A stretch of 64,000 nt of DNA, from the NCBI GenBank assembly GCA_022563595.1, contig JADFNB010000006.1, forward strand, positions 1 to 64,000. Reading direction: 5' to 3'. The position numbers were made by a program, and so were the translations under genes. The notes below the pieces were generated by a model. The model ran no database searches, was not told where the DNA came from, and worked only from the letters and a program-made list of their open reading frames with translations. This document shows, in pieces, positions 29,299 to 42,856 of this stretch; within the stretch, counting starts at the first letter, position 1; each line of letters begins with the position of its first letter. The stretch comes from Gemmatimonadota bacterium. GTDB lineage: Bacteria; Gemmatimonadota; Gemmatimonadetes; Gemmatimonadales; GWC2-71-9.

Positions 29299-30253
29299 AC
29301 GCCACCTCGAACCACTGAATGAATTCCGGAACGCCGGTTTCCACGGCGACCGTAGGGCAATATCCCAACACGGTCCTTGCCTTGTTCAAGTCCGCCAGGG
29401 TGCGTGCTGCATCGCCGTCATGGGCCGGGGCCATCACCACTACCGGCGCAACTCCCAAGCTGTCTGCAATGAGTTGGATCAGCCGATCGATGGTCACCGC
29501 ACGCCCGGTGCCGATGTTGCAGATCTCACATCGCGCTCCTCCGGTCTCGGTCCAGCCGACCGCCCGCATCACCCCGTTCACCACATCATCTACATGCGTA
29601 TAATCTCGTTCCAACGGACCATCGCCGTAGCGCTCGATCGGTCGTCCACTCACTAGTCGGTGCGCGAACCGGTGTACGGCCTGATCGGGCCGCTGCCCGG
29701 GCCCGTACACGGAGAACAGTCGCAGCACGGCCACTCGGAACCCATGCTGATCCGCATAGGCGCGGCACAGCAGCTCGCCCGCGCGCTTGGTCGCTCCATA
29801 TGGTGACATGGGGCGCAGGGCCGTCGACGCTTCCACGAATGGAGCCGCCGCGTCACCGTACACCGACGAGGAGGAGGCGAAAACGACCCGCCGCACACCG
29901 GCCCGCCGAGCCGCCTCGAGGACCGCCGCCGTCCCCCGCACATTGAGCGCGATGTAGGGACCCGGCTCAGCTACGCTCGCGCGCACTCCCGCACGCGCCG
30001 CAAGGTGCACGAGGACGTCCGCCCGGGCCAGCACCTTCTCCATGAGCGGTGTAGTGCGGACGTCCGCCTCGCGGAAGGTGAACCGCGCCCATCGCCGCAG
30101 CATGACCAGCCGACCCTCCTTCACACGCCGGGCGTAGAACGGGTCGAAACTGTCGATTCCGGTCACATGGCAGCCGGCATCGAGCAGCGCGCGGCACACG
30201 GCGCTCCCGATGAATCCCGCTGCCCCTGTAACGACCACCCTGCACGCGCTCAC
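29270..30253 (-). CDS. NAD-dependent epimerase, UDP-glucuronate 4-epimerase-like
   Basis: 327 residues from a GTG at 30253 that overlaps the upstream stop (GTGA). Extended-SDR NAD motif [21 protein letters not shown] (the Asp that holds the NAD ribose), SSSSVYGD and the [12 protein letters not shown] Tyr-x3-Lys. The [20 protein letters not shown] opening resembles UDP-glucuronate 4-epimerases, which make UDP-galacturonate. Neighbours make and use UDP-glucuronate, in agreement. Confidence 0.82.
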   Translation of the reverse strand: MSACRVVVTGAAGFIGSAVCRALLDAGCHVTGIDSFDPFYARRVKEGRLVMLRRWARFTFREADVRTTPLMEKVLARADVLVHLAARAGVRASVAEPGPYIALNVRGTAAVLEAARRAGVRRVVFASSSSVYGDAAAPFVEASTALRPMSPYGATKRAGELLCRAYADQHGFRVAVLRLFSVYGPGQRPDQAVHRFAHRLVSGRPIERYGDGPLERDYTHVDDVVNGVMRAVGWTETGGARCEICNIGTGRAVTIDRLIQLIADSLGVAPVVVMAPAHDGDAARTLADLNKARTVLGYCPTVAVETGVPEFIQWFEVAYGRQSRAAS

Positions 30254-31185
30254 GCGTTTACGCACTCTCGAAAATGCGGGATCGTCCACTGTAATCCTTT
30301 CTCCAGTGGCACGGTGGGTTCCCAACCGAGCTGTTCCCGCGCATGTGTGATGTCGGGACGTCGTTGCTTCGGGTCGTCGATCGGGAGCGGTCGAACCACC
30401 ATGTGCGACTGAGACTGCGTCAGCCTGAGCACCATCTCGGCGAGCTCGCGTACGGTGAACTCCACGGGGTTCCCCAGGTTCACGGGATCTGCGATCTCGC
30501 TGTGAAACAACCGGACGATTCCTTCGATCAGGTCATCCACATAGCAGAACGAGCGACTCTGCGATCCGTCTCCATACACGGTGATCGGCTCGCCCCGGAG
30601 CGCCTGCATGATGAAGTTCGACACCACCCGTCCGTCGCGCGGTCTCATCCGGGGACCGTATGTATTGAAGATCCGCACGATCCGCGTGGGCACGCCGTGT
30701 GTGCGGTGGTACGCCATGGTGAGCGCCTCGGCAAAGCGCTTGGCCTCGTCATACACGCCGCGTGGTCCGATTGGGTTCACGTGTCCCCAGTAGCTCTCCG
30801 GCTGCGGATGCACCTGCGGGTCGCCATATACCTCGGAGGTGCTCGCCAACAGAAAACGCGCTCCTTTCGCTTTGGCCACGCCGAGCGCGTTGTGCGTGCC
30901 CAGTGCACCCACCTTCAGTGTTTGAATCGGCAGTCGGAGGTAATCCACCGGGCTGGCAGGCGACGCAAAGTGCAGCACACCGTCGATCGGGTCCTCGACG
31001 GTAATCGTACGGCTGACGTCATGATTGACCCAGGTGAACCGCGGCTCGCCTTCCAGGTGCGCGAGGTTGGACTTTGCGCCGGTAAGGAGATTGTCCATCC
31101 CGATAACAGTATGCCCGTCGGCCAGAAGCCGGTCGACGAGATGAGACCCCAGAAACCCTGCAGCGCCGGTCACCAACAGCCTCAC
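30250..31185 (-). CDS. uxs: UDP-glucuronate decarboxylase (UDP-xylose synthase)
   Basis: 311 residues. [20 protein letters not shown], the [11 protein letters not shown] motif, [22 protein letters not shown] (Tyr-x3-Lys), and the [23 protein letters not shown] stretch are all hallmarks of UXS. It converts UDP-glucuronate to UDP-xylose via a UDP-4-keto-pentose. Four-base overlaps with the genes on both sides give coupled translation with the UDP-glucose dehydrogenase that supplies its substrate. Confidence 0.92.
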   Translation of the reverse strand: MRLLVTGAAGFLGSHLVDRLLADGHTVIGMDNLLTGAKSNLAHLEGEPRFTWVNHDVSRTITVEDPIDGVLHFASPASPVDYLRLPIQTLKVGALGTHNALGVAKAKGARFLLASTSEVYGDPQVHPQPESYWGHVNPIGPRGVYDEAKRFAEALTMAYHRTHGVPTRIVRIFNTYGPRMRPRDGRVVSNFIMQALRGEPITVYGDGSQSRSFCYVDDLIEGIVRLFHSEIADPVNLGNPVEFTVRELAEMVLRLTQSQSHMVVRPLPIDDPKQRRPDITHAREQLGWEPTVPLEKGLQWTIPHFRECVNA

Positions 31186-32492
31186 GGTCGCGCCCCCCTT
31201 CCAATTCCCAGGTAGGTGAATCCCAGTGCGGCCATCTTTGCGGGGTCATACAGGTTGCGTCCATCGACGATCAACGGTTGCCGGAGCGCGGCCTTGATCC
31301 GCCCGAAATCAGGGTTACGAAACTCCAGCCACTCCGTGACGATCACCAGCGCGTCGGCACCTGCCAAGCTGTCATAAGCGTGCTCGGCATAGTCAATCCG
31401 CTCCCCGAAGAGCGCCCGAGCCGACGCCGTTGCTTGCGGGTCATGGGCGCGGACGGCGGCGCCCGCCTCCAGCAGAGCCTCGATCAGATCGACCGCCGGG
31501 CTCTCCCGCATGTCGTCCGTTTCCGCCTTGAAGGCGAGGCCCCAGACGGCGATGGTGCGCCCTCGCATGTCACCATCGAGTGCGGCACGAAGCTTCTCGA
31601 AGAGGCGCCGCTTTTGCCGGGCGTTGGCAGCCTCGACCGCCTGCAGCACACCCAGGGAGACACCGTGATCCTCACCCGCACGGACCAGCGCCTTCACGTC
31701 CTTGGGGAAGCACGACCCGCCGTAGCCGGGACCCGGGAACAGAAACGCCGGCCCGATCCGGGAATCGCTCCCGATCCCCTTGCGCACGAGCATCACGTCC
31801 GCCCCAACCTCTTCGCACAGCTCGGCGATCTGATTCATGAACGAGATGCGGGTCGCCAGCATAGCATTGGCCGCGTACTTCGTCATCTCGGCAGATGGAA
31901 TGTCCATGAACAGCAACGGATTCCCCGTTCGGACGAACGGGGCATACAATTCTCCCACCACCTCGGCCGCCTCCGGAGAGTCGACACCCACCACGACCCG
32001 GTCGGGCTTCATGAAATCGTCGACCGCCGCTCCCTCCTTCAAGAACTCGGGGTTGGAGCACACATGAAACCGCTCGCGCGTGCGCTCGGCGATCGCCGAC
32101 CGCACTCTCTCCGCAGTTCCCACCGGCACCGTGCTCTTCGTAATGACGACCTTGGGACCGTTCATGTGGTCACCTATGGTGCTGGCGACCTCGAGGACCT
32201 GCTGCAGGTCGGCGGAACCATCCTCATCCGGGGGCGTGCCGACGGCTATGAAGACCACATCGGACGCCTCCACCGCAAGCCCGACGTCCGTGGTGAATCG
32301 CAGCCGCCGCTGCTCCAAGTTGCGCAACACCAGGGACTTCAAGCCCGGCTCGTATATCGGGATCGTTCCCGCCCTGAGTTGGGAGATCTTCTCCTCGCTC
32401 ACGTCCGCACAGATCACGTCGTTGCCGGTCTCGGCGAGACAGGCACCCACAACCAGCCCTACGTAACCCGTGCCGATCACGGCGACCTTCAT
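31182..32492 (-). CDS. ugd: UDP-glucose 6-dehydrogenase
   Basis: 436 residues. [20 protein letters not shown] is the NAD site; the catalytic cysteine lies in [17 protein letters not shown]; the C-terminal [21 protein letters not shown] and [20 protein letters not shown] segments are typical. It oxidises UDP-glucose twice to UDP-glucuronate, feeding the uxs and epimerase genes downstream. It overlaps the upstream dehydrogenase by four bases. Confidence 0.95.
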   Translation of the reverse strand: MKVAVIGTGYVGLVVGACLAETGNDVICADVSEEKISQLRAGTIPIYEPGLKSLVLRNLEQRRLRFTTDVGLAVEASDVVFIAVGTPPDEDGSADLQQVLEVASTIGDHMNGPKVVITKSTVPVGTAERVRSAIAERTRERFHVCSNPEFLKEGAAVDDFMKPDRVVVGVDSPEAAEVVGELYAPFVRTGNPLLFMDIPSAEMTKYAANAMLATRISFMNQIAELCEEVGADVMLVRKGIGSDSRIGPAFLFPGPGYGGSCFPKDVKALVRAGEDHGVSLGVLQAVEAANARQKRRLFEKLRAALDGDMRGRTIAVWGLAFKAETDDMRESPAVDLIEALLEAGAAVRAHDPQATASARALFGERIDYAEHAYDSLAGADALVIVTEWLEFRNPDFGRIKAALRQPLIVDGRNLYDPAKMAALGFTYLGIGRGARP

Positions 32493-33784
32493 GACCCGGC
32501 CTTGCGGCGCAGTGCGTTACGCGTATCCACGACCCGGACCGCCGCCTCACGAATCAGGTCGTAGTCGACCGTAGAATGGTCGGTCGCGATGAGAACGCAG
32601 TCGGCCGATTGCAGGAGTGCTTCGTTGAGGACCTGCGACCGTAACACGTCCCCGTCGTTCTGGATCTCCGGGACGTAGGGATCATGGTAGCTGATCTCGG
32701 CGCCCTGTTGCTGCAACAACCGGATGATGTCGAGGGCCGGGCTCTCACGAAGGTCGTCGACGTCTCGCTTGTACGCCACGCCGATCACGAGCACATGCGA
32801 ACCGCGGACCGCCTTGGCGTCTTCGTTGAGTCGTTCCACCACCTGCCGGACCCAGAAATGCGGCATCTCCGAGTTCACCTCACTGGCAACCTCGATGAAG
32901 CGCGTCTTGTAGTTCAGTCCGCGCATCTTCCACGCCAGATAGTGCGGATCGACCGGGATACAGTGTCCACCGAGTCCGGGCCCGGGCGTGAATCTCATGA
33001 AGCCGAAGGGTTTCGTGGCAGCAGCCTCGATCACCTCCCACACATCGACTCCGAGCTTGGCGCACACGATGGCCATCTCGTTGGCAAGTCCGATATTGAC
33101 GCTGCGGAACGTGTTCTCCAGGAGCTTGACCAGCTCGGCGGCTTCGGGGGAGGAGACCGGCACGAGCTGCTCGAACACCGGCCCGTAGAGCGCCAACACA
33201 ACCCTGTTGCAGGCGGGGGTCACGCCGCCGACGATCTTGGGCGTGTTGCGCGTGTGCCAGGTGGGGTTGCCCGGATCAACGCGCTCGGGGCTGAATGCGA
33301 GAAAGGCGTCGGTACCGATCCGCAGGCCCTTGGCCTCGATACGGGGCAGCAACAGCTCGCGCGTCGTTCCCGGATAGGTCGTGCTCTCGAGCACCACCAC
33401 CTGTCCGGCGCGCACCGTCCGCTGCACGGCGTCGGCGGCGGCAAGCACGTAGGAGACGTCGGGGTCCTTCGTCTTCGAGAGCGGCGTCGGTACGCAGATC
33501 GACACGACATCAACATCGGCAAGCCGCCCGAGGTCTCCGGTCGCCTCGATGCGATGGTCACGCACGAACGGTCCGAGCCGTTCCGTCGGGACGTCCTGTA
33601 TGTGTGAGCGACCGGCATTGACGGTCTCGACGACCTCGGGCTTTATGTCGAATCCGACAACCCGATAGCCGCTGGTCGCGAGTTCCACCGCCAGCGGTAA
33701 GCCCACGTATCCCAATCCGACCACACCGAACGTAGCAGATCGATCCGCGGCCTTCGCGATGAGAGTACTTTCAACGTACGTCAT
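32489..33784 (-). CDS. UDP-N-acetylglucosamine 6-dehydrogenase-like (WbpA family)
   Basis: 431 residues. Same fold as Ugd but of the WbpA/WecC branch: TFGVVGLGYVGLPLAVELATSGYRVVGFDI, active-site GPGLGGHCIPVDPHYLAWK, and RGSHVLVIGVAYKRDVDDLRESPALDII. Because the next upstream genes are an oxidoreductase, aminotransferase and acyltransferase of the Wbp/Wlb type, it most likely makes UDP-GlcNAc uronate as the first step of a UDP-2,3-diacetamido-uronate route. UDP-ManNAc dehydrogenase (WecC) is the alternative. Confidence 0.87.
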   Translation of the reverse strand: MTYVESTLIAKAADRSATFGVVGLGYVGLPLAVELATSGYRVVGFDIKPEVVETVNAGRSHIQDVPTERLGPFVRDHRIEATGDLGRLADVDVVSICVPTPLSKTKDPDVSYVLAAADAVQRTVRAGQVVVLESTTYPGTTRELLLPRIEAKGLRIGTDAFLAFSPERVDPGNPTWHTRNTPKIVGGVTPACNRVVLALYGPVFEQLVPVSSPEAAELVKLLENTFRSVNIGLANEMAIVCAKLGVDVWEVIEAAATKPFGFMRFTPGPGLGGHCIPVDPHYLAWKMRGLNYKTRFIEVASEVNSEMPHFWVRQVVERLNEDAKAVRGSHVLVIGVAYKRDVDDLRESPALDIIRLLQQQGAEISYHDPYVPEIQNDGDVLRSQVLNEALLQSADCVLIATDHSTVDYDLIREAAVRVVDTRNALRRKAGS

Positions 33785-33789
33785 CCCGC

Positions 33790-34830
33790 CTACGCTTTCT
33801 CCGAATGTTGCGTACGAGCCCGCGGGGCGATCTCAACGACGCGGCCTTCCTCGCGCAGCGATCTCGATGCCGCCTCCAGGATGGCGACCACTTCCACGCC
33901 GGACCACGCGTCGGCCCGTGGTGGCTCGGTCCCCCGCGCCACCATGACAAAATGCGCCAGCTCCTGGCTCAGCGGCTCGACGTTCGGCACCCGCGGAAGG
34001 TAAATGTCGCCTTCGCGAACCGCGAGGCTCTCACCGTAAGAGCGGTACTCGGGCGGCCTATCCACACCCTTGTCGAACACCTTGAGCTTCTCCCGTGGCT
34101 GCATGTCATCGAAGACGACCATCCGTTTCGCTCCGACGACGGTGAGCCTACGCTCCTTGTGGGGGTCGAGCCACGACATCTGGACGTGGGCCATGACGCC
34201 AGACGCGAATTGCATGATCAGGAATACAACGTCCTCGATACCTGGCTGCAGGTAGCTCCGGCCGTGGGCGGCGACGGATATGGGTGCTTCACCCAACAGG
34301 AATAGCGCGACCGAGATATCGTGCGGGCCGAAGCTCCACAGCGCGTTCTCGTCAGGCCGTACCTGGCCCAGGTTGACCCGCTGGCTGTAGAGATAATAGA
34401 CCGTTCCCAGCTCGTCGGCCGCGATCATGGCGCGGAGTCGCTCCACCGCCGGATGAAAGAGCAGCAGATGACCCACGAGGAGCGGGACGCCGCTGGCATC
34501 GGCCTTCATCGCAACGCGTGTGGCCGCCTCCAGGGAGAGCGCAAACGGTTTCTCCACGAGTACCGGCAACCCGCGCTCGATCGCCGCCTCGGTAATCTCC
34601 ACATGAGTCGCCGCAGCGCTCGCGACCACCACCGCCTCGGCTCGGGCCAAGGCGTCATCCAGCGACGCCGTGACCAGTGTGCCGGGATACTGGCGCGCTA
34701 CGGCGTCACGGCGGGCGGGATCGAGGTCGCACACTGCGACCAAATCGGCCTCGCGTAGCGCCGCGATGGCCCGCACGTGGTTCCGGCCCCAGGATCCTGC
34801 ACCCACTACCGCGACGCGTAATCCGCTCAT
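33790..34830 (-). CDS. Gfo/Idh/MocA oxidoreductase (WlbA/WbpB-like)
   Basis: 346 residues. N-terminal Rossmann VAVVGAGSWGRNHVRAIAAL, then the EKPFAL lysine motif at about residue 93, and the C-terminal substrate domain with GPHDISVALFLLGE (the His-Asp pair seen in sugar dehydrogenases). In the known route this enzyme oxidises UDP-GlcNAc uronate at C3 to a 3-keto sugar for transamination. It overlaps the aminotransferase gene by four bases. Confidence 0.87.
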   Translation of the reverse strand: MSGLRVAVVGAGSWGRNHVRAIAALREADLVAVCDLDPARRDAVARQYPGTLVTASLDDALARAEAVVVASAAATHVEITEAAIERGLPVLVEKPFALSLEAATRVAMKADASGVPLLVGHLLLFHPAVERLRAMIAADELGTVYYLYSQRVNLGQVRPDENALWSFGPHDISVALFLLGEAPISVAAHGRSYLQPGIEDVVFLIMQFASGVMAHVQMSWLDPHKERRLTVVGAKRMVVFDDMQPREKLKVFDKGVDRPPEYRSYGESLAVREGDIYLPRVPNVEPLSQELAHFVMVARGTEPPRADAWSGVEVVAILEAASRSLREEGRVVEIAPRARTQHSEKA

Positions 34831-35939
34831 TGCGCGAACCTCCGGATCGCCTTCACCACCGCGTCGCGTGCCGTCGGAGTCAGCTCAGGATACACGGGCA
34901 GCGAGACTACCTCGCGCGCTGCCCGCTCGGCCTCGGGGAACCGACCGATACGGTAGCCCAGGTGCGCGAAGCACGGCTGGAGATGCAGTGGCTTCGGATA
35001 GTAGACCGCGCAGCCGATACCGTCGGCCTTGAGGGCGGCGACGAGCGCGTCCCGCCGATCCGCGCGGATTGTGTATTGATGGTACGTGTGCTCGTTCGCC
35101 GGGTCGGTGATGGGAGTAACCAGATCGGCGCATCCGTCCAACTCCGCCTCGTAGTGCGCCGCGTTGGCCCGACGGGCGGCATTCCAGGCGGCAAGATGGG
35201 GAAGCTTGGCCTTGAGCACCGCGGCCTGAATCGTGTCCAACCGACTGTTCGTGCCCACTTCCTCATGTTGGTACTGCTTGGCCCCACCATGGGCCCGAAG
35301 CCTCCGCAGCCGATCCGCCCTGGCGGAATCATTGGTCACGATCATGCCGCCGTCCCCCCACCCGCCGAGGTTCTTGCTCGGGAAGAAAGAGAACGTGGCG
35401 GTGGTGCCCAGCTCGCCGGGCATGCGCCACTGCCCGTCGATCTGTCGGCGTGCACCGATCGCCTGAGCCGCGTCCTCGATAACCGCCAACCCGTGTCGCT
35501 CGGCAAGCGCCGCCAGCCGTTCCATGGACGCCATCTGCCCGAAGAGATGCACCGGAACGATGGCTCGCGTTCGGTCGGTAATGGCAGCCTCGACCTGGTC
35601 CATATCGATGTTGAATGTCGCCGGCTCGATGTCGACGAACACCGGTCTCCCACCGGCGTTCACAATGGCCCCGGCAGTCGCGAAAAAGGTGAACGGAGTC
35701 GTGATGACCTCGTCGCCCGGCTGGATCGCCGTCTTGAGCGACAGGAGCAGGGCGTCCGTCCCGCTTGCGCAGGCCACCGCCTCCGCGACGCGGCACAGTC
35801 CAGCGATCGCGCACTCCAGTTCGCCCACCACGTCACCCATGATGAACCGCTGCGAGTCGATAGCAGTCATCAGGTTCACCATGATCTCATCACGGATAGC
35901 TTCGAACTGAACCTTCAGATCCAGTAACGGTACGTTCAT
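34827..35939 (-). CDS. DegT/DnrJ/EryC1 sugar aminotransferase (WbpE/WlbC-like)
   Basis: 370 residues from the ATG at 35939. PLP-dependent fold type I: ACASGTDALLLSL, the ALAERHGLAVIEDAAQAIGA aspartate, and the catalytic lysine in FSFFPSKNLGGWGDGG. The family aminates keto-sugar nucleotides; here probably C3 of UDP-3-keto-GlcNAc uronate. The short C-terminal AVYYPKPLHLQPCF motif is typical of the WbpE branch. Confidence 0.9.
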   Translation of the reverse strand: MNVPLLDLKVQFEAIRDEIMVNLMTAIDSQRFIMGDVVGELECAIAGLCRVAEAVACASGTDALLLSLKTAIQPGDEVITTPFTFFATAGAIVNAGGRPVFVDIEPATFNIDMDQVEAAITDRTRAIVPVHLFGQMASMERLAALAERHGLAVIEDAAQAIGARRQIDGQWRMPGELGTTATFSFFPSKNLGGWGDGGMIVTNDSARADRLRRLRAHGGAKQYQHEEVGTNSRLDTIQAAVLKAKLPHLAAWNAARRANAAHYEAELDGCADLVTPITDPANEHTYHQYTIRADRRDALVAALKADGIGCAVYYPKPLHLQPCFAHLGYRIGRFPEAERAAREVVSLPVYPELTPTARDAVVKAIRRFAQ

Positions 35940-35992
35940 TGGTCGTCCAAGTTCAGTAAACACACAACCTTAACCAGTGTGCCGCATCGTGG

Positions 35993-36562
35993 TCAATCGC
36001 TCACGAGGCCGCCGTCGGTCTCACGATACGTGCGGTCGCAGGACCGGCACCTGGCCACCTGGTCGGTGAGTCGCAGGCGATCGCCACAGTAACAGATCCA
36101 ACCCACGCGGCGTGCCGGCACGCCCACCATCAGCGCGTAGGCCGGAACATCGGCCGTGACCACCGCGCCGGCGCCGATGAAGGCATACTCCCCGATCGTG
36201 AAACCGCACAGGACGGTGGCGTTCGCCCCGATCGATGCGCCCCGCCGAACGAGGGTCCGCCGGTACTCGGATTTGCGCGGAATGTGACTGCGCGGATTGA
36301 TGACGTTGGTGAAAACACAGGACGGGCCGCAGAAGACATCGTCCTCCAGTTCGACCCCCTCGTAGATGGAGACGTTATTCTGGATTTTCACGTTGTTCCC
36401 GATCCGGGTGCCCGGCATGACGACCACGTTCTGCCCCAGGTTGCAGCGCTCCCCTATCTCCGCACCCGGCATCACGTGAGAGCAGTGCCAGATCTTCGTG
36501 CCGGCTCCGATCCGGGCCCCGTCGTCTACGAACGCGCTCTCATGAACGAAGTACTCCACCAT
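35993..36562 (-). CDS. Hexapeptide-repeat sugar N-acetyltransferase (WbpD/WlbB-like) with C-terminal zinc ribbon
   Basis: 189 residues from the ATG at 36562 (GGAGG four bases upstream). Left-handed beta-helix repeats ([23 protein letters not shown]...[20 protein letters not shown]) fit the WbpD family that acetylates the new amino group to give UDP-2,3-diacetamido-glucuronate. C-terminal CYCGDRL...CRSCDRTY forms a four-cysteine zinc ribbon seen in some members. It starts the wbpD-E-B-A order. Confidence 0.88.
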   Translation of the reverse strand: MVEYFVHESAFVDDGARIGAGTKIWHCSHVMPGAEIGERCNLGQNVVVMPGTRIGNNVKIQNNVSIYEGVELEDDVFCGPSCVFTNVINPRSHIPRKSEYRRTLVRRGASIGANATVLCGFTIGEYAFIGAGAVVTADVPAYALMVGVPARRVGWICYCGDRLRLTDQVARCRSCDRTYRETDGGLVSD

Positions 36563-36643
36563 GTGCCTCCGGCTCAGCGTGATCAGTCCCGGGCGGGCGG
36601 TGCAAGGCAGCGCGGGCGGCCTTCGCCCGGCCACGTACCACAC

Positions 36644-37582
36644 TCACTCCTCACCTACGATTCTCACCTCCAGCTCCAGCTCCACATCGAATGCTTCAAC
36701 GACGCGCTTGCGCACCGTATCGATCACATCCAGAACATCGCGGGCCGTCGCGGCTCCAGTATTGACGATATAGTTCGCATGGACGGGCGAGACGACCGCC
36801 CCCCCGACCCGGAACCCCTTCATCCCGGCGGCGGCGATCAGTTGGCCCGCTGTACGAAGCTCTCCGTGGGGTCCGGCCACGGGCGCGGCGGGGTTGCGGA
36901 ACACGGACCCGCAACATGCCTCGGTGAACGGCGTCCCCGCTTTGCGCCACGTGAGATGGCTCTCGATCTCGGCATGCAGTCGTTTCGGCTGCTCCGGCGC
37001 AAATTCGACGGTGACCTCCAGCACGGCTACGTTGCCGAGACCGCTCGCCCGGTAGCGCCATGCCAGATCCGAGGTGCGACGGGTCTCCACCGTACCGTCC
37101 GCCGTGACCAGCGTGACCTCGCGTACGACGTCCTTGAACTCCTGGCCGTGGGCGCCCGCGTTCATGTAGACCCCGCCTCCCACGGTGCCGGGAACGCCGA
37201 TCAGCCGATGCACGCCCGCCCACCCGCACTCGGCGGTCCGACGCGCGAGCAACGGGATGGGGAATCCGGCCCCCACACGCCAGACGGATCGATCCAGGCC
37301 GCCCTCCCAGATCTCTCCTATCGCCTTTCCCATCCGGAGCACGATGCCCGGGAATCCGCGGTCGCCAACCAGAAGGTTAGATCCGAGCCCGATGACTGTC
37401 CACGGAACCCCGCGCTCTCGTGCAAATTCCACTGTGCGGACGACATCAGTGCTATTGTGCGGCTCCACCAGCGCCGCCGCCGGGCCACCAATCCGATAGG
37501 TGGTGTATCGGGCGAGCGGCTCTTGGAACAACACGCGGCCCTCGACGGCCGCCGGAAGGTCGATCACCGACCGGTCAGTCAC
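36644..37582 (-). CDS. murB: UDP-N-acetylenolpyruvoylglucosamine reductase
   Basis: 312 residues from a GTG at 37582 overlapping the carB stop (GTGA). FAD enzyme of peptidoglycan precursor synthesis. [46 protein letters not shown] and the catalytic serine in CCGSVFRNP are present; [20 protein letters not shown] gives the type II (Gram-positive-like) C-terminus without the extra loop of E. coli MurB. Wedged between carB and the acyltransferase; other mur genes are absent. Confidence 0.96.
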   Translation of the reverse strand: MTDRSVIDLPAAVEGRVLFQEPLARYTTYRIGGPAAALVEPHNSTDVVRTVEFARERGVPWTVIGLGSNLLVGDRGFPGIVLRMGKAIGEIWEGGLDRSVWRVGAGFPIPLLARRTAECGWAGVHRLIGVPGTVGGGVYMNAGAHGQEFKDVVREVTLVTADGTVETRRTSDLAWRYRASGLGNVAVLEVTVEFAPEQPKRLHAEIESHLTWRKAGTPFTEACCGSVFRNPAAPVAGPHGELRTAGQLIAAAGMKGFRVGGAVVSPVHANYIVNTGAATARDVLDVIDTVRKRVVEAFDVELELEVRIVGEE

Positions 37583-40500
37583 GTGGCGATCTGACCGAAC
37601 GCGAGCGGCCCTCCCAGCCGCCCGATCCCACTCACCTCATACCATTCCTGGAGGCACCGGACGGTACCTTCGCGCGAGCGTAACGCCAAAATCGCGTCAC
37701 AGGCGGCACTCGCGGCGGACATGGTGGTCGTGTACGGGACTGCGTTTTGGAGGGCCGTCCGGCGCATCGAGTAATCGTCCCACTGTGTCAGTTTGCCAAG
37801 CGGCGTATTGATCAGCAAGTCCACTTTGCCCGACGTGATCATATCGTTCACGTTCGGCCTCCCCTCGTGGACCTTGAGCACCGTCTCGGTCGGTATCCCG
37901 CGCGCCTTCAGGTATCGCGCAGTGCCGTCCGTGGCAACAATACGGAATCCCATTTCGTGGAACCGCCTCACGATCGGCAACGCCGTTGGTTTGTCCGGAT
38001 CGTTGACCGTCACCACCAGCGTGCCGGAGAGCGGCAGATCCGCGTCAGCCGCCGTCTGGGCCTTAGCGAACGCCATACCGAAGCTGTCCGCGATGCCCAT
38101 GACCTCCCCGGTCGAGCGCATTTCGGGCCCGAGTACCGTATCGACGCCCGGGAGCTTGTTGAAGGGGAATACCGCTTCCTTGACCGCAACGTACGGGATC
38201 TGGACCTCGTCGGGTACACCGGATTCGTCGAGAGTTCGTCCCACCATGACCGCCGCTGCCAGCGCCGCCATCGGCACGCCCGTGGCCTTGCTGATGAACG
38301 GCACGGTGCGCGATCCCCTCGGGTTCACCTCCAGGACGTAGACCACGTCGTCCTTAACGGCGAATTGCACGTTGATGAGCCCCACGACACCGAGAGCGCG
38401 CGCGAACGCCCGCGTGTGCTCGCGCATGACCTCCACCGCGACGTCGTCCACCAGATAGCAGGGGACGACGCACGCCGAGTCGCCGGAATGGATCCCGGCG
38501 TCCTCGATATGCTGCATGACGCCCCCGATGACGCAACGCGTACCATCTGAGATCGCATCTACGTCCGCTTCGAACGCGTCCTCGAGAAACGAGTCGATCA
38601 GGACGGGATGCTCGGGCGAGGCACGCGTCGCCGTCCCGAAGTAGCTCCGCAGTGAGGCCGCATCATACACGATCTCCATCGCCCGACCACCGAGCACGTA
38701 TGACGGACGTACCAGAATCGGATAGCCGATCTCCTCGGCGATCCGGATGGCGCTTTCCACGTCAGTTGCGGTGCCGTTGGCCGGCTGCGGAACCCCAAGC
38801 CGCCGCGTGAGCTCCCCGAACCGCTTCCGGTCTTCCGCCTGGTCGATCGCCTCAGGACTCGTCCCGAGGATCGGCACGCCGGCCGCTTCCAGGCCCTTCG
38901 CGAGTTTCAGCGGCGTTTGCCCGCCGAGTTGGACTATTACACCGCGAGGTCGCTCGAGCCGTACGATCTCGAGCACGTCCTCGAGCGTCAGCGGTTCGAA
39001 GTAGAGCTTGTCCGAGATATCGAAGTCGGTGGAGACCGTCTCGGGGTTCGAGTTAATCATGATCGTGCGCAACCCGAGCTGGCGCAGCGCGAGCCCGGCA
39101 CGGACGCAGCAGTAATCGAACTCGACGCCCTGCCCGATACGGTTCGGGCCGCTGCCCAGGATGACGACGCCGTCCTGGCCGAGCGCCTCCGACTCGTTCT
39201 CGTCCTCGTAGCACGAGTAGAGGTACGGCGTGGCCGACGGAAACTCGCCGGCACAGGTATCCACCATCTTGTAGCTGGGGTGGATCTCCCACTGCCAACG
39301 ACGGTGCCGCACCTCCGTTTCGGTCTCGCCGCGCAAGCCCGCGAGCTGGCAATCCGAGAACCCGAGCCGCTTCATCCCCCGCAGTCGCTCGGGATCGACT
39401 TCGCGCGCCAAGCGGTATTCGTTTTCCGCCTCGACGAGTTCTGCGAGCTGACCGAGGAACCACGGGTCGATGTGTGTGAGCGCCGCGATCTCATCGGTGG
39501 CCAGCCCGGCCATGATCGCCCGCTTCACCTGGTAGATGCGTTCGGGCGTGGGCTGCCGCAGGGCGGCACGCAGTTCCTCGACACCTTCGGATTCAAGTCC
39601 ATCGTCGGCTAAGCGCACGCCCAACACCCAGCCGGGCCTGTCGATCTCGAGTGCCCGGATGCCTTTCTGAAAGGCCTCCTTGAACGTGCGGCCGATAGCC
39701 ATGGACTCGCCGACCGATTTCATCTGGGTGGTGAGACGAGTGTCCGCGGTGGGGAACTTCTCGAACGCAAAGCGAGGGCACTTGACCACGACGTAGTCGA
39801 GTACCGGCTCGAAGGAAGCCGGCGTGGTCCTCGTTATGTCGTTGGGGAGTTCGTCGAGTGTCAAGCCGACCGCCAGTTTCGCCCCTATGCGTGCGATCGG
39901 GAACCCGGTGGCTTTCGACGCGAGTGCTGAGGAGCGTGAGACCCTGGGGTTCATCTCGATCACGAGTTGTTCGCCGGTCGCGGGATCGACCGCGAACTGG
40001 ATGTTGCAGCCACCGGCCTCGACGCCGATTTCGCGTATGATGGCTATCGCGGCGTCCCGCATTTCCTGGTATTCGCGATCGGTCAGCGTCATCGCGGGGG
40101 CCACAGTGATGGAATCGCCCGTGTGGACGCCCATCGGGTCGAGGTTCTCGATCGAGCATACGATTACAACGTTGTCGCGCCCGTCACGCATCACCTCGAG
40201 TTCGAACTCCTTCCAGCCGATCACCGACTGCTCCACCAGGGCGGTGCTAACCGGCGACAGCTCCAACGCGCGCTTGACCACACCCTCGAACTCCGGCCGG
40301 TTGTAGGCGACCCCACCCCCCGTTCCGCCGAGGGTGAACGACGGGCGGATGATCGCGGGGAAACCGGTCGTCTCGACGGTGGCCAGAGCCTCATCGAACG
40401 ACCGAACCAACTCACCGCGGGGCATAGACAGGCCGATGCGGGTCATCGCTTCCGCGAAGGCCTTCCGGTCTTCCGCCATCCGGATCGCCCGAGCACTCGC

Positions 40501-40834
40501 ACCGATCAGTTCCACCCCATAGCGTTCCAACGTCCCATCGTCGTGCAGGGCGATGGCAACGTTCAGCGCGGTTTGGCCACCCATCGTGGGCAGCAACGCG
40601 TCGGGACGCTCACGTTCGATTACCTTCGCGACCCATGCGGGGGTGACCGGCTCGATGTACGTGCGGTCGGCCAGTTCCGGATCGGTCATGATCGTCGCGG
40701 GGTTCGAGTTGACCAGGATCACCCGGTAACCTTCCTCGCGCAGCGCCTTGACGGCCTGCGTCCCCGAGTAGTCGAACTCCGCCCCTTGCCCGATGACGAT
40801 TGGTCCCGACCCAACCAGCAGGATACTCTCGATG

Positions 40835-40851
<17 letters not shown>
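37579..40851 (-). CDS. carB: Carbamoyl-phosphate synthase large subunit
   Basis: 1090 residues, the full two-fold repeat: N-terminal carboxyphosphate synthetase ([19 protein letters not shown]), oligomerisation domain near 405-550, carbamate kinase half ([18 protein letters not shown]), and the C-terminal allosteric MGS domain ending in [19 protein letters not shown]. It makes carbamoyl phosphate for pyrimidine and arginine synthesis. The small subunit gene carA is not in the window. Its start overlaps the rmd gene by 17 bases. Confidence 0.97.
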
Positions 40852-42744
<1,893 letters not shown>

Positions 42745-42803
42745 TTAGGGGATTGCAACGAGGCGGCACCGACCCAGCCGGTGTCCACGCCCCGACACCC
42801 ACG

Positions 42804-42827
42804 AAAAAGGGGACCCGCAGGGCCCCC
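42804..42827 (-). terminator. Rho-independent terminator after rplQ
   Basis: On the minus strand a stem of four plus three G-C pairs with one internal mismatch (arms 42809-42816 and 42820-42827, loop GCA) is followed directly by TTTTT at 42808-42804. It is a classical intrinsic terminator for the rpmJ-rplQ operon, about 30 bases past the rplQ stop. Confidence 0.92.
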
Positions 42828-42856
42828 ATCTGGCAGTTGACGCCCCACCCGCTCCA

